A stretch of DNA of 64,000 nt from Paraescarpia echinospica. Lineage: Eukaryota; Annelida; Polychaeta; Sabellida; Siboglinidae. The notes below the pieces were generated by a model. It made no database searches, was not told the DNA's origin, and worked only from the letters and a program-made list of their open reading frames with translations. Location of the stretch: contig CM034544.1 in NCBI GenBank assembly GCA_020002185.1, positions 8,143,240 through 8,207,239 of the forward strand, given 5' to 3'. The position numbers and the translations under genes are program-made. The number at the start of each line of letters is the position of its first letter. Positions within the stretch are counted from its first letter, which is position 1. Below, one piece after another: positions 46,856-56,045 of the stretch.

Positions 46856-47396
46856 TATAAGGGTCAGAACGAAAGGTTCAGACGGCGTCGGCTATCACAA
46901 CGTCCGAATTGTAACCGATATATCCTAAAACTCCAAACAATAGGTTCAGACGGCGGCGGCTATTACAGCAACCGAATGGTAACCGATATATTCTAAATGT
47001 CAGAACAATAGGTTCAGACGGCGGCGGAGGCTATTACAGCAACCGAATTGTAACCGATATATTCTAAATGTCAGAACGATAAATTCAGACGGCGGCGGCT
47101 ATTTCAGCAACCGAATTATAGGTGTCAGAACGATAAGTCAGATGGCGGCGGCTTATATACAGCAACCGAATTATTGGTGTCAGAACGATAAGTCAGACGG
47201 CGGCGGCTTATATACATCAACCGAATTATAGGTGTCAGAACGATAAGTCAGACGGCGGCGGCTTATATACAGCAACCGAACTGTAGGTGTCGGAATGATA
47301 AGTCAGACGACGGCGGCTTATATACAGCAACCGAATTATAGGTGTCAGAACGATAAGTCAGACGGCGGCGGCTTATATACAGCAACCGAGTTACTC
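46856..47396. repeat. ~60-80 bp minisatellite with CGGCGGCGG core
   Basis: About nine units of 'GTCAGAACGATAAGTCAGACGG', 'CGGCGGC', 'TATATACAGCAACCGAATTA'. The first three are longer (about 78 bp, with GTAACCGATATATTCTAAAT); later ones are about 61 bp. It ends abruptly at 47396. Confidence 0.85.
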
Positions 47397-48134
47397 ACCG
47401 AGTCTGCGAATAACCGATTGTCACAGGTATACTGCGGTAGTCTTTCAGTACTTCTCGCAGGGCGCTCGGTGACAGTGCTTCACGAGAAACGTTCCTCCGG
47501 CAGTGTGCCCCAGTAGTCGCCCCGATTATCCACAAATCCCCCTTACTTATACTGCTAAAACTATAGCCTTGGGTGAGACGCTGACCCTTTAGTTATGTCA
47601 TTTCCAAAGTCTACTGGTCTCTAGAAATCTTGGCAGGGTGCCAGTGAACTTATAGTAACCTTCTGAACAAACGCCCTCTGTACAGGGCTCTTGCCTCCCC
47701 CAAACCTGATGGCCTCTAATGTAAACAAATCCCCCGCCCCAGCTATAGTCATCGGCATATAAATAGGCTTTTCGTACAACATTCAGCAATTAAGAAGATT
47801 TATACTATATGCGTTATCATTCTAAATTCTCTATACTACCCCCCGCCATTTAAAATGTCGTCCCGAAATCGTAATAGATAACACACACGCAGGGACAACA
47901 TACAATATACAGCTTTCATTAGTAATGCTGAAATAAAACAGTCGATAATCATCAATAGTTCAAAGTTCTGCAAAGGCAAATATGTAATGACGATGGGGGT
48001 CTAGTTGTAAAATGTTCACGCTTTTATAAAATGCTCACGTCTGTGTGGCGACGGCTTCCATTTCCCTTGCAGTCGGGGGTGGCACCCACGTTTACGTTAG
48101 TTGGTACCTTGTCCCGTCGGGGAGGATCGCTGTC
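47397..48134. other. No gene seen
   Basis: Probably the 3' end or LTR side of gypsy element C, but no LTR boundary could be set. Confidence 0.3.
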
Positions 48135-48790
48135 TCAGCGTAGATGACGGCCGCGGTGCGAGTGCGGGTGACTGCCAGTTCGACGGGTCGCCGTCGACCT
48201 CTCTGACGATACATGCAGGTGTGCAGCGATAGCTCCTGCCGACGTCACCGATGGCGCCCCCATAAAGTGGAGCCGGGGGTCAGGCAGCTCGTCTCGGTAG
48301 CGCACCGAGGCATCGATCGAGGCGATCTTTATTGGTGCGAAGGCGGAGCGGCCCTTGCTCCGCTTCGCATCGTCTACCACATCGGGGTTTTCCCCCTCTC
48401 CCGGAAATAGCTCCGGCACCATCGGCACGACCCGAGGGGGGTCATTGGTGGCAGCATCGGATCGGCGTCCGGTTCAGCCTCGCTGCTCCTGTCGCAGCTC
48501 TCGCTGGCGCTGTCACTATCACTGTCACTGTCACTGCTGCTGTCGCTGGTATTGTCGCTGTCATCGGTCGACGGGAGACGGGGCCGGCAAATCAACACCG
48601 TCTCGTTCGTGGTAAGGCCAGTGGTTACAGCAGGTCCTCGCTGCTGGCGTCTGGCTTTCAGGGCCGCGATTCCACAGACGCAGTCCTCTTCGCTCCCGTG
48701 CGCCAGGAGTAGGTGGCGTCGCAGCAGGTTCGGTGACTGGAATCTGGCCAGGCATATGTCGAAGGTGCTGAGCATTGCAGCGGACGGCAT
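48135..48790 (-). pseudogene. Downstream ORF of gypsy element C, degenerate zinc finger
   Basis: The frame at 48374-48790 has a degenerate C2H2-like finger (DICLARFQSPNLLRRHLLLA followed by H, first Cys lost), a Ser-Asp run (TSDSSSDSDSDSDS) and a CRWCRSYF end; a second frame (48135-48428) continues it. Some animal Ty3/gypsy elements carry such a finger ORF after integrase. The order after integrase fits. Confidence 0.45.
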
Positions 48791-49159
48791 TCTGCAATTA
48801 CGATTCCTATTTTTAGATGACTACATAATACTGTTCTACAATTATCAGTTCATTGCTCCAATCCAAATCTTCTGGGTGGTTGACGTAGCCGTTTCCCTCT
48901 TCTCTCTATGTTGCTAGCCATGGGGACCTCATGGCATGTCCCTGCCTGTGTCTCCTCCCCTTCTACTACCCCCACTTCACTGTCTGACGCCGGGTCATCT
49001 AAGCGCGGCCTGGAGGTAAGCTCCTGATCTGGCTATGAGAACAGCCAGTTGAGTGGCGTATCTGAGCCGCAATAACTCTTCAGGTCATCCATGTGGACCG
49101 TTATGGGTTTGGACCTGGAAGAACGCTGAATTGTGTATGTCATTTCCCCCGGGTGGCTG

Positions 49160-52100
49160 GTGACAAGGTATGGCCCAGCGTAGGGGATTGCCAGTTTGTT
49201 CTGCCCTTGTGATGGAGGGTAGAACCTTAGTCCCCTACTTTAAACATGCGGTCTTTGGCTCGTTTATCATAACAACATTTCTGCCTGCATGCTTGCGGCT
49301 TTCCCGAGATAACTTTCAGCTAGCTCGAAATTGTGTTCCATCGCATTTCGTAGCCACTCGGCGTGCTCTATTTGACAGCAGTATTCACCCAGTTCGTCCG
49401 GTGGTGTAAGCATGCGGTCGATTGGGAAAGTGATCTCCCTGCCCAACATGAGTCTGTTTGGGCTCGACCCCGTACTTTGGTGGACGGTGGCTCGATAAGC
49501 GCACATGATATACGGCAGATGGTCATCCCAATCCCCAGGATTATTCGCTGGTAGCTTTGATAGCATAGCTAAAATCGTCCAATTTAGGCGTTCTACCAAG
49601 CCATCGGATTGTGGACAATATGGGGCAGTACGTGTCTGCTGAATGTCAAGTAATGCGTAAAGTTCCTTCATCAAATCTGATTGGAATTCACGCCCTTGTT
49701 CAGAGTGAATTACACGAAGTGTACCGTATCTTAGAAACACTTCGGTGACAAGAGTGTCTGCCACAGTGATTGCTTTGTGGTCTGATACGACAAGGATGCA
49801 AGTATTTCCGGCCTGTGACTCGACTGGCAGACTAAGAATGTCCATTGCAAAGCGCTCGAGCGGAGATCCCACAGGATCTTGTCTCAGAGCTGCCCGACCA
49901 TGACCAGTGCGTACGTTACGGAACTGACACGGACGACACTCGTGACACCACCTAGTCACATATGCCAGTATGCCTGCCCACCAAAACCTAAGTTTGACAT
50001 TAAACAAGGATTTCTTCACTCCAAAATGCCCCACCATTCTACTATGATGGATGTGTTTGAACAACACATCCCTGATCTCTTTCGGAGCCACTAATCGTAA
50101 CTTAGGCTCTGGCTGTACGTCATTGCCACAGCGTTTGTAAAGGACTCCGTTATGGATCTCAGTTTCGCTCCACATCGACCAATAGCGTCGCAGGGAAATT
50201 CCTTCTGCCCGCCTTTCTGACCAGTCTGGACGACGTCCAGTCTGTTTCCACCCCAGCACTTCACCAATTTCCCGATCGTTATGTTGCCACTCTCTCAGAT
50301 CACCATGAGACCATGGCTCTAAGTGTGTAGGGTTCAGGTGTTGGGTTGCCATTAGCGTCACCTTCCTGTCCGTGGGTCCCTACGACTCGGACCTGGCACT
50401 CATCAACGGCGTCTGTCGCTAGGGTATCATTATGGCAGGAACAACCTCAGTCAGCCTGGTTTCTCGCATTTGTTTCCCTGCTCTCGTGTCGCTGACAGTA
50501 AGCGCACGACTCGCAGGGACGTCGAGAAAGGGCATCAGCATTGCCGTGTTGTTTACCAGGGCGATAATTTATCTCTACGTTGAAAGTCCCTATGACTTCC
50601 AACCAACGAGCCATCTGCCCCTCTGGATTCTTGAACCCCATTAGCCACCGCAGGGTGCCATGGTCTGTGCGCACTTTAGTAGGGGTCCCGTAAACATAAT
50701 GATGATAATGTTTCACAGCCTCGACAACCGCCAACAATTCCCGGCGGGTTACACAGTACCGACGCTCTTCCTTCTTCAGGCACGACTGAAATAGAATATA
50801 ACTCGTTCGACCCCATCTTGTACCTGGGACAACACAGCACCGATTCCTACCCCGCTTGCATCCGTATCTAAGGTATACGGAGTTTGTGACACCGGATACC
50901 CCAGTGTGGGTGCTGAAGTGAGTTTGCTTTTCAGCATCTCGAACGTCTGCAGACATTCGCGGGACCATACAAACGGTCTTTCCGCTTCAGTCAGGTGATG
51001 CAATGGCCTAGCGATGTCAGCAAATCCCCCCACGAATCTGCGGTAGTAGCTGCACTGTCCCAATAAACTACGAACCTCTCGAACATTGCTATGAGTTTTC
51101 CAGTCTTTTACAGCAGCTACTTTCGTCGGGTCTGTGGAAATTCCTTGCTTAAAAACGACATGTCCCAAAAAGTTTACTTTCTCTTGGACGAGACTACACT
51201 TCTTCGGGGATACCTTTATGCCTGCTTTGCCGATGCATGCTAGAACATCGTCTAGTCAGGATACGTGGTCTTCGAAGGTGTTACTGAACAAAATTACTTC
51301 ATCCAAATAGATCAGACATGTTTCCTAGTGTAACCCCGCCAACACTTGCTCCATCAAGCGTTCGACGTGGCAGGAGCCGAAACCAAGCCCATACTCATAA
51401 CTGTGAATTCATAGAGTCCCCCATTACTAGTGCAGAAGGCGGTCTTCTTTGCGTCTTCTGGGTCCATAGCGACTTGACAGTACCCGCAGAATAAATATAT
51501 CGTGGACAAGAAATGGGCACCATGGAGAGCCTCTAGCGAGTCATCGATTCGTGGCAGAGGATTGCTATTTTTGACGGTGAGACTATTCAGACGTCTGTAG
51601 TCGATACAGTACCGCACCGACTGGTCCTTCTTTCTGATTAATACGACCGGGGCGGCCCATGGACTGACTGAGTGTCGGATTACTCCGATGTCCAGCATAC
51701 GTTTAACCTCTGCCGCAGCTTCTGCCCTAAGTGACAAAGCAACCCGTCTTTTGGGCTGCTTTATAGGAGCGGCGTCTCCTGTGTTTATTTTATGCGTGGC
51801 GACATTTGTGCGTCCCAGGTCATCGTTAGACTTGGCAGAGAGAGTAGCATGTTTCGGTAATAGCTGTTCGATTACCACCAGCTGCTGTTGGGTCAGGCTA
51901 TCAGGGGCAGCCTCCCACAATTCACTCAGGTGATTAGGTAACCCAGACGGGGGAACAGGCTCCGCATGGTCGCCAGCCAGGCCATCTGGCTGGACGGCGA
52001 GTCCTCTCACCCGCTGTGCCTCGGGAAATTAAATAATTGCCAGTATGGGTTGACACGTTGCCAGGACCATGTTTCGATGCAGTGTGGTTAGCCGGTCACT

Positions 52101-52400
52101 TAAGTTTAACACTCGAAGCGGAACCAGAGACTGTTTTGGGTTAAAACCGCTTTAGGCAACACCACTCGATTGCATCTTAGGAATGTTGGGCTAGGTTCTA
52201 CCAGACCTTCTGAGAAAGTTTGCCTTTCTGAAATCGTTCCCTGCAGCATCATTTCACTGAGAGAGGGAACAACAGTTGTTTCTTTCAGTGTAATTTGTGT
52301 GCTCTTCCTATTGTCTGTGAGTAGTAATAGAGGTCCCTTACCGGGCATGGTTGGATTCGGAGTGAAGCAAAAGCAAAGTACCCGGATGTAGGTCAAGGTC
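49160..52400 (-). mobile_element. Ty3/gypsy retrotransposon C, protease to integrase
   Basis: Minus strand. Right end (52106-52402): protease-to-RT linker with LVEPSPTFLRCNRVVLPKAV. RT (51354-52010): VRYCIDYRRLNSLTVKNSNP, LPRIDDSLEALHGAHFLSTI, and a MSMGLVSAPATS segment where 'PFGL..AP' is usual. The catalytic YLDD region is near 51310. The RT end and tether (50776-51168) has LLGQCSYYRRFVGGFADIAR, then YTLDTDASGVGIGAVLSQVQ of RNase H. RNase H (50447-50968) has YYRPGKQHGNADALSRRPC-like end. Integrase (49267-50361) is open for 364 codons. A few stops separate the frames. gag and the LTRs are not visible. It abuts a 25-bp tandem repeat on the right. Confidence 0.88.
49267..50361 (-). CDS. Ty3/gypsy integrase, open frame
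   Basis: 364 open codons. Zinc module: HIHHSRMVGHFGVKKSLFNV ... CHECRPCQ. Core: RFAMDILSLPVESQAG (first catalytic Asp), ILVVSDHKAITV, LRVIHSEQGREFQSDLMKEL (the second Asp has become Glu, S-E-Q-G for S-D-Q-G), YCPQSDGLVERLN (catalytic Glu). C-terminal: GSSPNRLMLGREI and the DELGEYCC tail. The change at the second catalytic position and the missing neighbours make activity unlikely. Function in intact elements: insertion of cDNA. Confidence 0.8.
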   Translation of the reverse strand: MTLMATQHLNPTHLEPWSHGDLREWQHNDREIGEVLGWKQTGRRPDWSERRAEGISLRRYWSMWSETEIHNGVLYKRCGNDVQPEPKLRLVAPKEIRDVLFKHIHHSRMVGHFGVKKSLFNVKLRFWWAGILAYVTRWCHECRPCQFRNVRTGHGRAALRQDPVGSPLERFAMDILSLPVESQAGNTCILVVSDHKAITVADTLVTEVFLRYGTLRVIHSEQGREFQSDLMKELYALLDIQQTRTAPYCPQSDGLVERLNWTILAMLSKLPANNPGDWDDHLPYIMCAYRATVHQSTGSSPNRLMLGREITFPIDRMLTPPDELGEYCCQIEHAEWLRNAMEHNFELAESYLGKAASMQAEMLL

Positions 52401-52490
52401 AAGTACCCGGATGTATGTCAAGGTCAAGTACCCGGATGTAGGTCAAGGTCAAAGGTCAAGGTCAAATACCCGGATGTAGGTCAATGTCAC
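52385..52490. repeat. 25-bp GGTCAAGGTCAAGTACCCGG tandem repeat
   Basis: About four to five copies of GGTCAAGGTCAAGTACCCGG plus ATGTA, one with an extra GGTCAAA. It begins where the gypsy pol sequence ends. Confidence 0.85.
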
Positions 52491-53312
52491 GTGGCGCCCC
52501 CTACCGGAATTTTTAGGAACTAGAATAACACGCAACCTAGCGGATTTTTTCTGAACTAAAATGTTTCCCTCAAAAACGAAAATAGCGCCCCCTGGCGGAT
52601 AGTTGGTAAACTAATTATTTCCCGCCAAAACCAAAATAGCACCCCCTGGCGGATAGTTGGTGAACTAATTATTTCCCGCCAAAACAAAAATAGCTCCCCC
52701 TGGCGGATAGTTGTTGAATTAAAATAGCTCCCCTGGCGGATAGTTGGTGAACTAATTATTCCCGCCGAAACTAGAACAGCGCCATCTGACGGATAGTTGG
52801 TAAACTAAATTATTTCCTGCCAAAAAATTATTTCCCGCCAAACTAGAACAGCGCCCCCTGACGGATAGTTGGTGAACTGAAATATTTCCCGCCAAAACTA
52901 GATAGCGCCACCTAGCGGAATTTTTCACGACTAAAATAATTTCCCGCCAAAACTTGAATAGCTCCCCCTGGCGGATAGTTGGTGAACTAAAATTATTTCC
53001 CGCCAAAACTATAAAAGCGCCCCTGGCGGATAGTTGGTGAACTAATTATTTCCCGCCAAAACTATGGAAGCGCCCCCTGGCGGATAGTTGTTGAAATAAA
53101 ATAGCTCCCCTGGCGGATAGTTGGTGAACTAATTATTTCCCGCTAAAACTAGAACAGCGCCATCTGGCGGATAGTTGGTAAACTAAATTATTTCCCGCCA
53201 AAAAATTATTTCCCGCCAAACTAGAACAGCGCCCCCTGACGGATAGTTGGTTAACTAAAATATTTCCCGCCAAAACTAGATAGCGCAGTCTAGCGGATTT
53301 TTGTCGAACTAC
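52491..53312. repeat. ~55-bp minisatellite with higher-order duplication
   Basis: About 16 units built from 'GCGCCCCCTGGCGGATAGTT', 'GGTGAACTAATTATTTCCCG' and 'CCAAAACTAGAATA'. A block of several variant units at about 52709-52918 recurs in the same order at 53088-53298, offset 379 bp, so a higher-order unit was itself duplicated. It lies between gypsy C and the first gene of Polinton element B and may be the element's terminal region. Confidence 0.85.
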
Positions 53313-53657
53313 AATTATACAAGTGGTGTCATCTTGTGGACAAGTTGTAAACTAAATGTTCTAGTACTGCAAATATTCGTGTCTCTTGCACGCTTGCGTG
53401 CAATGGAGCCCCCTGACGGGTACATCACGAACTACAAACATCATCCCCTAGTGGACAAGTGAGCGAACCACATATGAGTACTGCAAATATTCGTGTCTCT
53501 TGTTTTTTCTCGTCCATAAACACCTGGTGGATATATCATCATCAACTGATAGCACCCCTGTTAGATAAGTGGTGAACTAAATAACTACTCAGCAGTCCGC
53601 GCTTGTGTACATTCTACTCAGCAGTCCGTGCTTTTGAATTTTCTACAATCCGTGATC

Positions 53658-53730
53658 TTTCGGCACGCCCACGTGACCTTTATGTTCTGTTCCATAATCT
53701 TTTCGGCACGCCCACGTGACTTTTCGGCAC
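53658..53730 (+). promoter_or_regulatory. Repeated E-box-containing upstream elements of the NADAR gene
   Basis: TTTCGGCACGCCCACGTGAC occurs at 53658-53677 and 53701-53720, and a third partial copy (TTTTCGGCAC) at 53721-53730. Each full copy has a CACGTG E-box. They sit just upstream of the TATA box at 53741, where activator sites are expected. Confidence 0.5.
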
Positions 53731-53740
53731 ATTCTCTAAC

Positions 53741-53780
53741 TATATAAGCGCGGTGTTTTATCAATCAGCCCGTCATTCGT
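53741..53780 (+). promoter_or_regulatory. TATA box and initiator of the NADAR gene
   Basis: TATATAAG at 53741-53748 and CGTCATTCGT at 53771-53780; TCATTC fits the arthropod-type initiator TCAKTY. TATA to initiator is about 32 bp. The same pair precedes the genes at 55478 and 57191. Confidence 0.6.
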
Positions 53781-53794
53781 ATCACGACGACACC

Positions 53795-54583
53795 ATGGTC
53801 AACATCATGTTGAAAACACCGAACTACCACACGCCTGCGGCCTTCAGCGACAGCGACGTAGACGAACCGTGTTGCCGACCGTTCGAAGCATCTGGCACCC
53901 GACCGCAGTCACTGGATGTCAACCGACCATCATCACCATTGTATCACGATAGCGCCAACCTCAAAACACCCAACTACCATGCGCCTGCAGCCTTCAGCGA
54001 CAGCGACGTAGACGAACCAACTAGCCGACCGTTCGAAGCAACTACCAGCCGTCCACATTCAGCGTCAGTCAATCAACCAGTCGTTGCGTCAAGCCTCTAC
54101 TCACCGCAACCGGAACCTCTACCCGAATCGGAGGTTGCTGTGAAACCGAAACGAGTTGAATTTTCAGGGGCCGACTCTCCCTTGTCAAACCTTTATCCAT
54201 GCAGGGTCAAAGCCTTCGGTCGGGTTTTTAATTCGGTCGAGCATGCTTATCAATACAGGAAGGCATTGTATCACGGCGACGTCGAATGCGCAGAGCGCAT
54301 CAAAGCTGCGAAGCATGCGCGCTTGGCAAAACGAAAAAGCAAACAGATTGGAGAGACGAGATCTGGTTGGAACGATGTCCGTGTTCACTGGATGCGACAT
54401 TTGCTCCTCGCAAAGTTCAAAGCGTCAAAGAATTTGCGAGCCGTATTGTTGGCAACCAGAAATGCTGAACTGGTGGAGCGTGAATCATCGAAAGGGGGCT
54501 TTTGGGGACGTGGTCGTGGCTACAAAAATGGACGAAACACTCTCGGAAAACTATTATGCACTGTCCGCGCTAATTACTTGTAG
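53795..54583 (+). CDS. NADAR (YbiA-like) enzyme with duplicated N-terminal motif
   Basis: 262 codons from an ATG in a strong context (CACCATGG), 22 bp after the initiator; the frame is open further up but begins inside the promoter. Residues 124-260 form a NADAR domain: SPLSNLYPCRV, FGRVFNSVEHAYQYRKAL (the family's invariant E-H-A-Y-Q), ECAERIKAAKHARLAKRKSK, MRHLLLAKFKASKNL and a C-terminal GGFWGRGRGYKNGRNTLGKL. The first 120 residues are a low-complexity extension with an exact-spaced repeat: LKTPNYH(T/A)PAAFSDSDVD at 6-24 and 56-74, 50 residues apart. NADAR enzymes cleave N-glycosidic bonds on ADP-ribose or related substrates; some bacterial ones remove ADP-ribose from guanine. First gene of element B. 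A role against host ADP-ribosylation is inference. Confidence 0.82.
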   Translation: MVNIMLKTPNYHTPAAFSDSDVDEPCCRPFEASGTRPQSLDVNRPSSPLYHDSANLKTPNYHAPAAFSDSDVDEPTSRPFEATTSRPHSASVNQPVVASSLYSPQPEPLPESEVAVKPKRVEFSGADSPLSNLYPCRVKAFGRVFNSVEHAYQYRKALYHGDVECAERIKAAKHARLAKRKSKQIGETRSGWNDVRVHWMRHLLLAKFKASKNLRAVLLATRNAELVERESSKGGFWGRGRGYKNGRNTLGKLLCTVRANYL

Positions 54584-54599
54584 ACTCTGCGTTGTATAA

Positions 54600-54618
54600 T
54601 ATATATATATATATATAG
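54600..54618. repeat. Short (AT)n tract
   Basis: Nineteen bases of AT repeat just after the NADAR stop. Confidence 0.8.
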
Positions 54619-54715
54619 TTCATTGCAAGCCTCTGTGTCATAGCCGTGACGAAACAATGTTCAGTCTCGGGTTCTTGCAGTTATGGAGCGCGACCTGTAA
54701 ATACGTTTGTGTTGT

Positions 54716-54721
54716 AATAAA
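54716..54721 (+). terminator. Polyadenylation signal AATAAA
   Basis: AATAAA 133 bp after the NADAR stop and before the ATPase promoter; no second one lies nearby. Probably ends the NADAR transcript. Confidence 0.5.
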
Positions 54722-54764
54722 ATGTTCAACCCTTATATTGTGTCATTTTTTGAAGTATGAGTAG

Positions 54765-54799
54765 TATAAGTGCCGTGCATCTTAGTCTCTTTCATCAGT
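54765..54799 (+). promoter_or_regulatory. Putative core promoter of the ATPase gene
   Basis: TATAAG at 54765-54770 and TCATCAGT at 54792, 27 bp apart, just upstream of the ATG at 54810. Weaker match than the sites at 53741, 55441 and 57150. Confidence 0.4.
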
Positions 54800-54809
54800 T
54801 GCATAAAGT

Positions 54810-55445
54810 ATGGACACGAGGTTAGTTCATCCTTTTACTTGTATTGTTGCTGGGCCAACGGGCTGTGGTAAAACGACGTTTGTTGTCTCTTTACTACGTC
54901 ATTCTGCCACACTCGTAAACTCACCGCCCGAAAAGATCACGTGGTGTTTCGGTGAATGGCAGACGTTGTATTTCACGCTCTCTACGATACATCCGAACAT
55001 AGAATTTGTCGAAGGTCTTCCCGATGTGTCGTCTTTCGATCCTAAAACTAGAAACTTGGTAGTTATCGACGATCTCATGTCGGAAACGGACGAGAGGGTC
55101 ACCAAACTGTTTACGAAGAAGAGTCATCATTGCAACACGTCCGTAATATATTTAGTGCAAAATGTATTTCCCAAAGGGAAAGAGAGTCGCACTATAAGTA
55201 TAAACGCACAGTACATGGTACTCTTCAAGAACCCTCGCGACAACACACAAGTGGTCAACTTGGCCAAACAGATGTATCCGGGTCGAATAAAATACATGCA
55301 AGAATCTTTCAGAGACGCAACGTCCGTACCACACGGGTATTTGTTCGTCGACCTCAAACAGGCCACACCGGAACACTTGCGCCTGCGTACTAATATCGTT
55401 AAGGAACCAAACAAATTGCAGTACGCCTACCTTCCGAAGATATAA
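54810..55445 (+). CDS. DNA-packaging ATPase (A32/FtsK-HerA type)
   Basis: Intact 211-codon frame. Walker A is GPTGCGKT at residues 15-22 after a HPFTCIVA strand; Walker B is LVVIDD at 83-88; a sensor-like NTSVIYLVQN strand ends at about residue 118, and the C-terminal half has NAQYMVLFKNPRD, MYPGRIKYMQESF and GYLFVDLK. The length is usual for Polinton packaging ATPases, which drive genome translocation into the capsid. Its TAA (55443-55445) is inside the TATA box of the next gene. Homologue in element A (23655-24248) has lost Walker A. Confidence 0.9.
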   Translation: MDTRLVHPFTCIVAGPTGCGKTTFVVSLLRHSATLVNSPPEKITWCFGEWQTLYFTLSTIHPNIEFVEGLPDVSSFDPKTRNLVVIDDLMSETDERVTKLFTKKSHHCNTSVIYLVQNVFPKGKESRTISINAQYMVLFKNPRDNTQVVNLAKQMYPGRIKYMQESFRDATSVPHGYLFVDLKQATPEHLRLRTNIVKEPNKLQYAYLPKI

Positions 55446-55476
55446 ATAGAAGCACGCCGTGACACTCGTCATTCGT
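55441..55476 (+). promoter_or_regulatory. TATA box and initiator overlapping the ATPase stop
   Basis: TATAAATA at 55441-55448 contains the TAA of the ATPase gene. CGTCATTCGT follows at 55467-55476, with the ATG at 55478 one base later. The same arrangement (TATAAAAC over the ATPase TAA) exists in element A at 23652-23659. Confidence 0.65.
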
Positions 55477-55477
55477 C

Positions 55478-55816
55478 ATGTCGGCGCGAGTAAAGAGAAA
55501 TGCGTTGTGCCTTTGTCTCCTTGCTAAAGCGGATCCTGCTTTAGCCAGAGCCATCATCGACAAGGGAAAACCCGATCTGGTACACAGTCTGTGCGAGTGT
55601 GCACAGAACATATTAAAAGGGAACGTATCACTAAAGAAAGATCACAAGACTAAACTGCGTCGGTACAAGAAGGACCTCAGAACCTTGGTCATCAGGAAAA
55701 CCGGTCTTCATCAGAAGAAACGTATTCTACAGAAAGGTGGTTTCCTTGCGGCCCTACTAGCTCCCTTGGCTACGTCCCTTCTAGCCCCTTTGGTGACGAC
55801 GTTGTTGCAGTCGTAA
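55478..55816 (+). CDS. Small basic protein with hydrophobic C-terminus
   Basis: 112 codons. N-terminal half: KRNALCLCLLAKADPALARA and a DLVHSLCECAQNILKG segment with Cys; middle strongly basic (KKDHKTKLRRYKKDLRTL); C-terminus GGFLAALLAPLATSLLAPLV, a hydrophobic amphipathic-looking run. Equivalent to 23261-23625 in element A. Such a protein could bind DNA in the core or disrupt membranes on entry, as adenovirus minor proteins do; that is inference. Not recognised by name. Confidence 0.65.
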   Translation: MSARVKRNALCLCLLAKADPALARAIIDKGKPDLVHSLCECAQNILKGNVSLKKDHKTKLRRYKKDLRTLVIRKTGLHQKKRILQKGGFLAALLAPLATSLLAPLVTTLLQS

Positions 55817-55826
55817 CTACACGACT

Positions 55827-56009
55827 ATGGAACATCCAAAGAAGATGGCGCTGGTCGATCCACGTATTTTGGATAACGTTCAACTGCAACCTCCTTCGAC
55901 CAGTCCTATAGGGAGTGTTCGTCATCGACATCGAAGACGTCCGGTGTCATCACGGCGCGCAGTTCATTCGGCTACACCGATGCAACACTTGCGTTGGGAA
56001 CCGTATTAA
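55827..56009 (+). CDS. Short conserved N-terminus (MEHPKKMALVDPRILD) protein
   Basis: 60 codons beginning 10 bp after the preceding stop, without its own TATA box, so probably on the same transcript. The start resembles that of the longer protein in element A (EHARKMALV, 22620-23269), but the C-terminal GSNMVDLVN/NVPMELVGN block is absent. It ends in a basic Arg/His stretch (RHRHRRRPVSSRR). Probably a truncated or replaced form. Confidence 0.5.
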   Translation: MEHPKKMALVDPRILDNVQLQPPSTSPIGSVRHRHRRRPVSSRRAVHSATPMQHLRWEPY

Positions 56010-56045
56010 TAGTCTTGCACGACAGGACACCAGCATTATTACGGC

